DNA of 64,000 bases from the NCBI GenBank assembly GCA_030057655.1, contig JASGUQ010000023.1, forward strand, positions 1 to 64,000, read 5' to 3'. This stretch comes from Bacillota bacterium. GTDB lineage: Bacteria > Bacillota > Clostridia > Christensenellales > Aristaeellaceae. This document shows positions 1 through 7,881 of the stretch, in pieces (the first letter of the stretch is position 1; each line of letters begins with the position of its first letter). The position numbers and the translations under genes are program-made. The notes below the pieces were generated by a model. It did not search any database. It was not told the origin of the DNA and was given only the letters and a program-made list of their open reading frames with translations.

Positions 1-2391
1 CGTTTCTTTTTCGTTGTAGCGTAGAATGACCGGCTGCAAGGCAGCAGACAAACGCCCCATGTCTCCGGAAGCTTGCGGGCCTTTTTTCAGGTAAATCTCG
101 CAGAACTTATCCACATCTGTTTTATCAAACAAACGCAGCGCCTCAATCCGGTCTTTGAAGGTATAAACCATGTTGGGGTCAATGCCCTCTTTCAAGAAGG
201 TGTCTTCATAGAAAGGCAGGAAGGAATCCCGGATGCTGTCCGCAGTGTTCACAAAATCCAACACGAATGTGTCCACCTTGCCCTTATAAACACGGTTCAG
301 CCTGGACAGCGTCTGTACCGCCTTGACACCCCGCAAACCCTTGTCTACAAACATGGTGTGCAAGCGGGATTCACTAAAGCCGGTCTGATATTTCTCCGCT
401 ACCACCAGCAAATTATATCTGTCGCTGGCAAATTCTTTCTGCAACTGGGCTTCGCTGATCGGCTTTCCCGGTTTGCTGTTTAAGGAAGGCTCCGTGTACT
501 TCTCTGTACCAATTGTAATCTCGCCCGAGAAGGCTACAAGGGGTTTTACATCCTCATATCCATGCTGGGCGATGTACTGGCGAATGGCCAGAAGGTATTT
601 CACAGCATGGGCGCGGCTGGCGGTTACCACCATGGCCTTTGCCTTTCCATTCAGCTTGCTCAGGGTGACTTCTCTGAATTTCTCAACGATAATTGCAGTT
701 TTCTTGTTAATGGTGTCCATGTGCCCATGTTGAAAAGCCTTAATGGCTTTGACAGCGGGCGGTTCCAGCAATTCCGGATTTTCCGGGATGCTTTTAATGA
801 TCGCATAGGTATTTTCTATCGTGGTGTAATTGCGCAAGACATCGTGAATAAAGCCTTCGTCAATGGCCTGCCGCATGGAATACGTGTGGAAAGCGTGATA
901 ACTGCCATCTTCTTGCTTCACACCAAAGGTTTCCAGCGTCTTGGGCTTGGGCGTGGCAGTGAAGCCAAAGAAGGACAGGTTGCTGTGCCGCCCTTGGGTC
1001 AAGAGCTGCTGAATGAGCTTGTCTTCCGGATCCTGAAGCTCCGCCTCCGCCTTCCCTTCAATCTGCGCCAATTCCGCCAAGGCTTCCTCCGTGTCCGCCA
1101 AGGTGTCACGCAGGGTTCGCGCGGCGGTGCCAGACTGGGAGGAATGCGCCTCATCCACAATCACGGCAAACCGCTTGCCCTTTTGCGCGCCGACCTGATC
1201 CACAATGAGCGGGAAACGGTGAAGGGTTGTGATAATCAGGCGCTTGCCGTCCAGGATTGCATCCCGCAGGTCAGTGGACGGGTCTTTATCCGTGATGGTG
1301 GTGATAAGACCGGGCTGGTGATCAAAGCCCAAAATGGTTTCCTGAAGCTGCCGGTTCAGCACACGCCGGTCTGTCACGACAAAAACGGAATGAAACATCA
1401 TGTTGTCTTCCATGTCGTGCAGGGAGGTCAGGCGATAAGCCAGCCAGGCGATTGAGTTGCTTTTACCGCTGCCCGCGCTGTGCTGGATCAGGTAGTTGTG
1501 CCCGGCGCCCCGGCGATGAACATCCTCCGCCAGCTTTTCCACCACATCCCACTGATGAAAGCGCGGAAAGAGCACCTTTCCTTTGCGCCAAGGCTGGTTT
1601 TCTTCCGTTTCCAAGCTGATGTAGCGCTGTAGCAGGGCCAGAAGGCTGTCCCGTTTGAGCACCTGCTCCCACAGGTAACTGGTGGCATAGCCCTGATCGT
1701 TTGGCGGGTTTCCAGAACCGCCCACCTTGCCTGCTCCGCCGCTTCCCTGATTGAAGGGCAGAAAGCGGGTGTTTTCTCTGGCCAGCCGGGTGGTCATAAA
1801 GACCTGGTTTAAATCGGCAGTGAAGTAGACCAAGACCCGCTTGTTAAACTGAAAGATCGGCTCCCGGATGTCCCGCGCCATATACTGGGCCTTGCCGTTT
1901 TCAACGCTCTGCCCGGTAAACTGATTCTTTAACTCCAGCGCGACAATGGGAATGCCGTTGAGGGACAGAACCATGTCAATGGTGTTGTGGTTGTCCGCAG
2001 AATAGGCAAATTGCCGGTGGCAGGTCAGGATGTTCTTGTGATACTTCTCCACCAGGTCCTGGTTCTTGCCGGAGGCCGGCGCAAAATAAACAAAGCGCAG
2101 GGTGATGCCCCTGTCCTTGATGCCGTTGCGAAGGACGGACAGCAGGCCTTTTTCTTCCACCTGCTCCTGAAAGCGCTTATAGAGCATGTGATCCGCCTTG
2201 CCTTCATACATGCGCTGGTAGCGCTCCCACTCCTTGCGCTGTGTGCCGTTGAAGAAAGCCAGCAGCTCCGAGAAATCAAGGGCCTTGTCCTTCAGGTAAT
2301 AGGCCTGGTTTCCAGGTTGATAACCGCCCTGCTCAAGCAGCCAGGCTTCTATATCACTCTCAAAGCGTTTTTCACGCAGATCCATGCTCAT
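1..2391 (-). CDS. hsdR: Type I restriction enzyme, R (helicase/endonuclease) subunit, 3' end off window
   Basis: ATP-dependent translocase and nuclease subunit of a type I restriction-modification complex. It pulls unmethylated DNA through the HsdM2S core and cuts it. The frame is open from an ATG at 2391 to the window edge (797 codons visible). The N-terminal part resembles the HsdR nuclease domain, with a VALELKNQF-like stretch about 160 residues in. Helicase motifs follow: Walker A (AGSGKS) near residue 305, DEAH near 410, FTATP soon after, and a motif VI-like QTLSRLNR further on. The start ATG overlaps the hsdS stop as ATGA, so translation is probably coupled. The C-terminus lies outside the window, so completeness cannot be judged. 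Confidence 0.95.
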   Translation of the reverse strand, partial: MSMDLREKRFESDIEAWLLEQGGYQPGNQAYYLKDKALDFSELLAFFNGTQRKEWERYQRMYEGKADHMLYKRFQEQVEEKGLLSVLRNGIKDRGITLRFVYFAPASGKNQDLVEKYHKNILTCHRQFAYSADNHNTIDMVLSLNGIPIVALELKNQFTGQSVENGKAQYMARDIREPIFQFNKRVLVYFTADLNQVFMTTRLARENTRFLPFNQGSGGAGKVGGSGNPPNDQGYATSYLWEQVLKRDSLLALLQRYISLETEENQPWRKGKVLFPRFHQWDVVEKLAEDVHRRGAGHNYLIQHSAGSGKSNSIAWLAYRLTSLHDMEDNMMFHSVFVVTDRRVLNRQLQETILGFDHQPGLITTITDKDPSTDLRDAILDGKRLIITTLHRFPLIVDQVGAQKGKRFAVIVDEAHSSQSGTAARTLRDTLADTEEALAELAQIEGKAEAELQDPEDKLIQQLLTQGRHSNLSFFGFTATPKPKTLETFGVKQEDGSYHAFHTYSMRQAIDEGFIHDVLRNYTTIENTYAIIKSIPENPELLEPPAVKAIKAFQHGHMDTINKKTAIIVEKFREVTLSKLNGKAKAMVVTASRAHAVKYLLAIRQYIAQHGYEDVKPLVAFSGEITIGTEKYTEPSLNSKPGKPISEAQLQKEFASDRYNLLVVAEKYQTGFSESRLHTMFVDKGLRGVKAVQTLSRLNRVYKGKVDTFVLDFVNTADSIRDSFLPFYEDTFLKEGIDPNMVYTFKDRIEALRLFDKTDVDKFCEIYLKKGPQASGDMGRLSAALQPVILRYNEKET

Positions 2392-3719
2392 GTACAGATC
2401 TCCTCCCTGGTGCAGTCACGTTTTCCGGTTACACATTCGTAGATGAGGGATTGCTTGTATTCCTTCAGTGATTCAATGATGGCATGTTTGGCCTTAAGCA
2501 ATTGATTCACATCCCCACACTTATGTTCAAGATTTATAGCGATGCTTTCCTGCTCATCAAGCGGTGGCAAGGCCAAATGATGGTTTGCAACAAACTGAGG
2601 AGAAACGCGCTTTAGCCCGCCAGTGCCTGTCATGGTTGATTTTGCATTTTCCTTGAACACTTCATTTTGCAAATAATAAAACAGCCATTTTTTATTAACT
2701 TTCACAGGTCTCGCCACAAACAGTTCTGAGCTGCCATATCCCGCCCCATTGGTTAAGTTATCGGCAATCGCAATATTGCCATTTTCAAAGCATGGGGTTA
2801 CTTTCGCAAAAATAATATCACCATCTGCAAAATATGTATAACCACTTTTGACTTTTCCAAACTCAATCTCTTTTTTCTCCAGTACACCGTTGCCCACACT
2901 TTCCATGGGCGCGTAAGTAACAAGTTCTTTGTCATCGAGCGATAATATGGCTTTGGGGTTGAACAGCACATAATATTTAAATCTGATTATTTCCCAATGT
3001 TCAGGAACTTGACCTACCCTCTCCAAGCCGCTTTCCTTCATCGGCACATCCGGGTTAAGGCCTTTTGTGACCGCTTCCGTGATCAGAGACTGCTTGTACG
3101 CCTTGAGTTCAGCAATCATTTCTTCCTGGAGGGCAATTTGATGGTCGATTCTTTCTAACCATTGACGTAAGTATGTTAGAATAAGATCAACATCCTCTTT
3201 AGGTGGCAAAGCAAATGATTCAAGAAACAATGCTGATAAATCTAGATTTTGAATCCCTGTAGTCTGTTTTATAAATTTCAACACATAAGATGTTTGGTAC
3301 ATTGCTTTGAAAATTAACGCTAAGAATTCAGAATTAACACCATTAACAACTGACAATCGTTCGATAAAATTTGAATATGTACATTCTTCATCTTCATTGA
3401 ACAGAACAGTTCTGCCCACTGGAGTTGTATCTCCGCCCCCCGATTTTTCAACAAGTATATCGCCTTTTACAAGTTGAATGCGATTAAATTGGTCACTTGA
3501 ATAATTGCGATATGTTCTTTCTCCTTTTTTTATAGATTGTTTTTCAAAGTCAAAATCTGCAACCCGTATGCAAACACGATCATTTGAATTATTTTGTTTC
3601 TCTACACCCCATGAACCACCTCTATGACTACTAATCAAATCTTTAAGCCTAAAAAGCTTCCAAGAATCAGGTACGATACCAACCCATTCAATACCACTAT
3701 CTTTCATCGCGCGTCTCAT
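2388..3719 (-). CDS. hsdS: Type I restriction-modification specificity subunit S
   Basis: DNA-recognition subunit that sets target specificity for both methylation and cleavage. The 443-residue protein has the usual two target-recognition domains. Each is followed by a conserved helical spacer: a central AYKQSLITEAVTKGL and a C-terminal EYKQSLIYECVTGK. Both halves open with a similar segment (SGIEWVGIVPDSW and SGLERVGQVPEHW). I chose ATG 3719 because it overlaps the hsdM stop as ATGA and has AAGGGG eight bases upstream; a GTG at 3728 is the alternative. The recognition-domain segments, especially about 3160-3690, are visibly richer in A/T than the conserved spacers and neighbouring genes, which suggests domain replacement by transfer. 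Confidence 0.93.
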   Translation of the reverse strand: MRRAMKDSGIEWVGIVPDSWKLFRLKDLISSHRGGSWGVEKQNNSNDRVCIRVADFDFEKQSIKKGERTYRNYSSDQFNRIQLVKGDILVEKSGGGDTTPVGRTVLFNEDEECTYSNFIERLSVVNGVNSEFLALIFKAMYQTSYVLKFIKQTTGIQNLDLSALFLESFALPPKEDVDLILTYLRQWLERIDHQIALQEEMIAELKAYKQSLITEAVTKGLNPDVPMKESGLERVGQVPEHWEIIRFKYYVLFNPKAILSLDDKELVTYAPMESVGNGVLEKKEIEFGKVKSGYTYFADGDIIFAKVTPCFENGNIAIADNLTNGAGYGSSELFVARPVKVNKKWLFYYLQNEVFKENAKSTMTGTGGLKRVSPQFVANHHLALPPLDEQESIAINLEHKCGDVNQLLKAKHAIIESLKEYKQSLIYECVTGKRDCTREEICT

Positions 3720-5479
3720 GCTTGCCACCCCTTGATTAGCGCATCAGTCTCGGCCTGCAGTTCCTTCAGGCGGGCAAGAATTTCCTGAGAAGGCCTTGGC
3801 GGCGTGAACTTATAAAAATAGCGGGTGAAGGGGATTTCATAACCGATTTTGGTCTTGCTGTGGTCCACCCAGGCGTCCGGGGCGTAGGGCAGCACATTTT
3901 CCTTGATATATGCGTCCTCATCCGTACCCCAGGGCAGAATCTCCGTGTCCCGCAAGGCGCTGTCCGGCTGTGGTTTGCCGCGTTTTAGAACTGGCAACCC
4001 GTTTTCATTCAAAAGCGGCCGTTCCACAGTCAACTTTGAATATTTAAAAGCCTCATTGGCAAACAGCTTGCTTTCCACAAGCAGGCCATTTTCTTCCAAC
4101 AACACATCTTTTTTAGCGGCATAAGCCTTGAGCACCAGGGCAATGCAAACGTCATCCAATTCATTGCGCTTGTTGCCAAGGGACTTGCGGCGTTTTACAA
4201 AGCATTTGGAAGCGTCAATCAACTGCACTTTGCCCGCGCGCTCCGGCGCTTTGTTTTTGGTGACCAGCCAGATGTAGGTGGCAATGCCGGTGTTATAAAA
4301 CAAATCATTGGGCATTTGCACGATGGCCTCCAGCCAATCATTCTCCAGCAGGTAACCTCGAATTTCGCTGGGGCCGCTGCCAGCGTCCCCGGTAAACAAG
4401 GGGCTGCCGTTTTGAATGATGGCCATGCGGCCTTCCGGGCGCAATTTTGCCAAGCCATTCAATAAAAACAACTGCTGGCTGTCCGAGATGGCAGGCAAGC
4501 CGGGCGGGAAGCGCCCCTCCCGTCCCTTGGCATGTTCCCGGTTGACCGCGGCGCGCTCATTCTTCCACTCGATGCCAAAGGGCGGGTTGCTGATGATGAA
4601 ATCAAACTGGAAACCGCCAAACTGATCGTCCGACAGCGTGTTGCCGTGGCGCATGTTGTCCGGATTGCCGCCTTTGATGAGCATGTCCGCCTTGGCAATG
4701 GCATAGGTTTGCTCATTGATTTCCTGACCAAAACTGAGCACATCCGCGTCCGGGTCAATGGCTTTGATCCGTTCCTCCATGCATGCCAGCATCTGGCTGG
4801 TACCCATGGCCATGTCATAGACGGTTGCCGCCATCCCCCCTTGCTTTATGGCTTCCCGCCTGGGGTGGATGAGCAGGTCGGTCATGAGATAAATAACATC
4901 CCTGGCGGTAAAGTGCGCGCCAGCGTGTTCATCATAAGATTCTGAAAACCTGCGAACCAGTTCTTCAAAGATATAACCCATGTCGGCGCTGGAAACCTTG
5001 TCCGGGCTCATGTCTGCCCTGGCCGTGCAAAACTCGGCAATCACATTAAAGAGCAGGCTGTTATTGGCCATCTTGGTAATCTCTTTGTCAAAGTCAAACT
5101 TTTCAATGATGTCTATTACATTCTCACTGAAGGCGGCCAGGTAACTGCGGAAGTTGGCCTCGATGTTGTCAGGATCCGCCAGCAAGGTCTGCAGGGTGAA
5201 AGGGCTGGTGTTATAAAACTTGTAGCCTGAAGCCTGGGTCAAAAAGCCTTCCTTGACCTGAATGCGGAGGTCAGTTAACTCCGCATTTTTAAGAAGAACC
5301 GCTTCCCGGGTTGGCAAGAGGGCGTCGTTAAAACGCTTGATGACGCACATGGGCAGTACCACCAAGCCATATTCATGCGGTTTATAGGGGCCCACCAGCT
5401 TATCAGCAATGGCCCAGATGAGGTTGGCTTTCTCCTGCACATTGACCGTGGTGCGCCTGGATAAATCGGAGCTGTTCAA
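3716..5479 (-). CDS. hsdM: Type I restriction-modification DNA methyltransferase subunit M
   Basis: Adenine-N6 methyltransferase subunit, needed for both modification and restriction. The 587-residue protein has an N-terminal helical domain, an AHFTARDVIYLM segment, the catalytic NPPF motif (ISNPPFGIEWK, near residue 297) and the clostridial-type NGSPLFTGDAGSG block. The SAM-binding motif I near residue 222 reads YDMAMGTSQML. The usual family form is close to YDPAxGTGGML, so the proline and two glycines are replaced. This may weaken cofactor binding or be a tolerated variant. It is the first gene of an ATGA-coupled operon. A possible extended -10 (TGC TACACT on the minus strand, 5540-5548) lies about 60 bases upstream. 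Confidence 0.93.
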   Translation of the reverse strand: MNSSDLSRRTTVNVQEKANLIWAIADKLVGPYKPHEYGLVVLPMCVIKRFNDALLPTREAVLLKNAELTDLRIQVKEGFLTQASGYKFYNTSPFTLQTLLADPDNIEANFRSYLAAFSENVIDIIEKFDFDKEITKMANNSLLFNVIAEFCTARADMSPDKVSSADMGYIFEELVRRFSESYDEHAGAHFTARDVIYLMTDLLIHPRREAIKQGGMAATVYDMAMGTSQMLACMEERIKAIDPDADVLSFGQEINEQTYAIAKADMLIKGGNPDNMRHGNTLSDDQFGGFQFDFIISNPPFGIEWKNERAAVNREHAKGREGRFPPGLPAISDSQQLFLLNGLAKLRPEGRMAIIQNGSPLFTGDAGSGPSEIRGYLLENDWLEAIVQMPNDLFYNTGIATYIWLVTKNKAPERAGKVQLIDASKCFVKRRKSLGNKRNELDDVCIALVLKAYAAKKDVLLEENGLLVESKLFANEAFKYSKLTVERPLLNENGLPVLKRGKPQPDSALRDTEILPWGTDEDAYIKENVLPYAPDAWVDHSKTKIGYEIPFTRYFYKFTPPRPSQEILARLKELQAETDALIKGWQA

Positions 5480-5661
5480 GGGTTTTCCTCCCGGCTGCTT
5501 TATGGTTCTGCCTGATGGTTTTCAGCATGGATTTTCATTAGTGTAGCACAAGATCAGGAAGAATTGCACATTGGTTATCATTGATTGCAGCATTTTGTTC
5601 AAGTTTAACTGCTGTATCCGTGAAAATTTCGTTTTAAAAACACTTTCGTGTTGAACCTGCT

Positions 5662-5682
5662 CCTGACCTGGCATGTTATAAT
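5662..5682 (+). promoter_or_regulatory. Extended -10 promoter upstream of the hydrolase remnant
   Basis: The sequence holds TGT followed by TATAAT (-10 at 5677-5682). The best -35 candidate, TTGAAC at 5651-5656, is 20 bases away, so recognition would rest on the extended -10. The 5480-5764 intergenic region otherwise contains only the minus-strand hsdM promoter region; I see nothing else in it. Confidence 0.4.
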
Positions 5683-5764
5683 AACAACTGATTGAAACCA
5701 GACTAAAAAATGCGCCCGGCAGCAGTTCAGAACCGGCTATTACATCAGAAGGGAGCGGGAACCT

Positions 5765-5985
5765 GTGACCATTCTTGATAAAACGCTGATCATTACCCCC
5801 AGGGATGACAAAAGCAATATCGTTGTGCCTTTCAGCCTGCCAAAGGACGCGGAGCGGATGATGAACACCTGCAGGCCCATCTCTCCCTGTGGCCGGGCTG
5901 GCTGCGCCTTGACATCATGGGCGATTACATGGGCCAAAAGAATCAACTGCTGGCCTTCACCAGCCCGGTGTATGTGAATTTTTGA
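5765..5985 (+). pseudogene. Remnant of a PHP/CehA-like metal-dependent hydrolase (internal deletion with frame change)
   Basis: Two coding scraps sit in different frames. From a GTG at 5765, with GGGAG just upstream, about 33 codons read VTILDKTLIITPRDDKSNIV and on to LPKDAERMM. From 5866, one frame over, about 39 codons read HLQAHLSLWPGWLRLDIMGD and on to LLAFTSPVYVNF, ending at TGA 5983-5985. The first resembles the start, and the second the end, of CehA/PHP-type hydrolases that run to several hundred residues, so the middle has been deleted. The continuous 70-codon frame from 5765 is an artefact of the shift. The family assignment is from memory of such N- and C-termini; the decay itself is visible in the frames. 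Confidence 0.6.
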
Positions 5986-6056
5986 CGCCATGCAGCATCA
6001 ACATCTACATAATGAATGAGCCGCCAAAATGCCCAGTGGCAAAACCGCTGAAAAAG

Positions 6057-6065
6057 TGTTATAAT
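6057..6065 (+). promoter_or_regulatory. Extended -10 promoter of the isomerase gene
   Basis: TGT-TATAAT with the hexamer at 6060-6065. The -35 region (TGGCAA at 6037-6042, 17-base spacing) is poor. The start codon is about 40 bases downstream, with GGGAGG at 6091-6096 as ribosome binding site. Confidence 0.55.
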
Positions 6066-6103
6066 AGTTCCATCAAAATCAAATACATTTGGGAGGGCAG
6101 ACG

Positions 6104-6673
6104 ATGAAAAAAGTAAAAGACAAGTATCTTTTGGTTGGCGCTGATTTCGCGGGCTATCCGCTGAAGGAAGCGGTGGTGGCGCACCTGAAAAACAAGGGCT
6201 GGCAGATTACCGACATCGGCGTCCAGTCCCCGGAGGACAACGACCCTGATAACATGTTCCACCGGGTGGGGCTGCGGGTGGGCGCGAAAATCGCCGAGGG
6301 CGAGTTTGAGCGGGCGCTTCTGTTTTGCGGAACGGGCATGGGCATCCACATCGCGGCCAGCAAATGCCCCCATGTGCACGCGGGCGTGGTGGAAAGCGTG
6401 CCGGCAGCCCTCAGGGCGATCACCGGCAACGGCGTGAACGTTCTTGCGATGGGCGCTTTTTATGTGGCGCCGCAAATGGGCATCGACATTGCCGAAGCCT
6501 ACCTGAACGCGGAACTGGGCAGCGGCTATGAATGGTGGGAAAACTTCTATGAGTTCCACAAACTGGCCATTGATGAACTGGAAGCCTTTGACTTTGACGA
6601 GTACAAGGCCAGCGGCGGAAAACTCAAGCACCTGGGCGAGGTGCCGCTGAAGCTGGAAACCAAGCCGGATTAA
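6104..6673 (+). CDS. RpiB/LacA/LacB-family sugar-phosphate isomerase
   Basis: Predicted cytoplasmic aldose-ketose isomerase acting on a phosphorylated sugar. The 189-residue protein opens with the family's phosphate-binding segment (GADFAGYPLKEAVVAHL). It carries the active-site block LLFCGTGMGIHIAA, whose cysteine matches the catalytic Cys of RpiB, and then GNGVNVLAMGAF. It is about 40 residues longer than classical RpiB, as in the LacB/EryI-type branch. I start at ATG 6104, which has GGGAGG eight bases upstream, rather than the in-frame TTG at 6089. It stands directly before a ribose-type ABC transporter but has its own promoter. No sugar kinase is adjacent, so the substrate is unknown. Confidence 0.85.
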   Translation: MKKVKDKYLLVGADFAGYPLKEAVVAHLKNKGWQITDIGVQSPEDNDPDNMFHRVGLRVGAKIAEGEFERALLFCGTGMGIHIAASKCPHVHAGVVESVPAALRAITGNGVNVLAMGAFYVAPQMGIDIAEAYLNAELGSGYEWWENFYEFHKLAIDELEAFDFDEYKASGGKLKHLGEVPLKLETKPD

Positions 6674-6745
6674 AAGGCCGGGGCGCTTTTGATACCCTGT
6701 TTCAGATCATATATGTCCTTCGCGCCGTTTATATGTTGTTTTTGG

Positions 6746-6804
6746 TGGTATAATCTATATATCAATACAGGTAACTCCGTGAAACGGAGTATCAATAATG
6801 GAGG
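6746..6804 (+). promoter_or_regulatory. Promoter and leader hairpin of the sugar ABC operon
   Basis: TGG-TATAAT (hexamer 6749-6754) forms an extended -10. Downstream a perfect hairpin, ACTCCGT-GAA-ACGGAGT (6774-6790), precedes the ribosome binding site GGAGG (6800-6804). The hairpin could be an operator or a 5' stabilising structure. Confidence 0.5.
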
Positions 6805-6810
6805 TATGTT

Positions 6811-7809
6811 ATGAAAAGGATTCTGTCTCTGCTTCTTGTTTCTGTGATGCTTTTGGCCCTGGCCGGGACCGCTTTTGCCCAGGACAAAGACTGGGAAATC
6901 GTGGTCGTGCCCAAGGACGCTTCCAACCCCTGGTTTGTGCGCATGAAGGTTGGCGTGGATGAGTACGCCGCGGAAACCGGCCTGAATGTGTACCAGAAGG
7001 GCACCCCTGAAATCGACGCCACCCTGCAGGCCCAACTGGTGCAGGACCTGATCGCGCAGGGCGTTGACGCCATCTGCGTGGTGCCGGTCAACCCCGAATC
7101 CCTGGAGCCCGTGCTGAAGCAGGCCATGGACGCTGGAATTGTGGTCATCGCCCATGAGGGCGCCAGCCTGGAAAATGTCAACTATGACATCGAGGCTTTC
7201 TCCAACACCGGCTACGGCGCTTTCATCATGGACAACCTGGCCGAAGCCATGGGCGAAGAAGGCCTGTACACCACCATGGTGGCCCATGTGACCAACGCCT
7301 CCCACAACGAGTGGGCGGACGCCGGCGTGGCCCATCAGAAGGAAAAATATCCCAACATGACCCTGCTGGCTGATGAAGCCCGCGTTGAGTCTGAGGACAA
7401 CGGCGACGTGGCCTACAACAAAGCCAAGGAGCTGTTCAAGAAATACCCCGATCTCAAGGGCATCATGGGCACCTCTTCCTATGACGCCCCCGGCGTTGCC
7501 CGCGCGATTGATGAGCTGGGCCTGGTGGGCAAGGTCTTCACCTCCGGCACCGGCATGCCCGCGGACAACAAGGCGCTGCTTGAAAGCGGCACGGTTAAGT
7601 CCCTCACCCTGTGGGATCCCGCCCTTGCCGGCAAAGCCATGATCGCCCTGGCGGTCAAGGTGCTCAACGGAGAGGCCATTGAAGCCCCCATTGACCTGGC
7701 CGTGGACGGCTACACCGCCCTCACCTTTAAGGAAGGCAGCGACAAGGTGCTGGAAGGCCAGGGCTGGATCGTGATCAACAAGGATAATGTTGACAGCTTC
7801 GGATTCTAA
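6811..7809 (+). CDS. Ribose-type sugar ABC transporter, substrate-binding protein
   Basis: Extracytoplasmic binding protein of the periplasmic-binding-protein type 1 fold (CUT2 branch). The 332-residue protein has a signal peptide ending AGTAFA before QDKD and no lipobox cysteine, so it should be released by signal peptidase I rather than lipid-anchored. Its general layout (GTVKSLTLWDPALAGKAM, closing WIVINKDNVDSFGF) recalls the LsrB/RhaS clade. However, the positions I align with the AI-2 contacts of LsrB do not match, so AI-2 is unlikely. It is the first gene of the transporter operon and is followed by a strong hairpin, as is common after highly expressed binding-protein genes. Confidence 0.88.
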   Translation: MKRILSLLLVSVMLLALAGTAFAQDKDWEIVVVPKDASNPWFVRMKVGVDEYAAETGLNVYQKGTPEIDATLQAQLVQDLIAQGVDAICVVPVNPESLEPVLKQAMDAGIVVIAHEGASLENVNYDIEAFSNTGYGAFIMDNLAEAMGEEGLYTTMVAHVTNASHNEWADAGVAHQKEKYPNMTLLADEARVESEDNGDVAYNKAKELFKKYPDLKGIMGTSSYDAPGVARAIDELGLVGKVFTSGTGMPADNKALLESGTVKSLTLWDPALAGKAMIALAVKVLNGEAIEAPIDLAVDGYTALTFKEGSDKVLEGQGWIVINKDNVDSFGF

Positions 7810-7825
7810 TCTTTTCTGATCTTTC

Positions 7826-7855
7826 CGGTCACCGCCGGTTTCCCGGCGGTGACCG
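7826..7855 (+). promoter_or_regulatory. Intercistronic 13-bp hairpin after the binding-protein gene
   Basis: CGGTCACCGCCGG (7826-7838) pairs perfectly with CCGGCGGTGACCG (7843-7855) around a four-base loop. No clean T-run follows. It probably protects the upstream message and lets only some transcripts continue into the transporter genes, giving more binding protein than transporter. Confidence 0.7.
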
Positions 7856-7881
7856 TGTCCTTTTCTGAATGGGAGGCAGGC

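Noticed and set aside
562..1455. Plus-strand open frame (297 codons) at the window start
   Set aside because: Antisense to hsdR, whose helicase motifs are clear on the minus strand.
6811..7809. Assignment as AI-2 binding protein LsrB
   Set aside because: General similarity exists, but the positions I align with the AI-2 contact residues do not match, and lsrK/lsrFG genes are absent.
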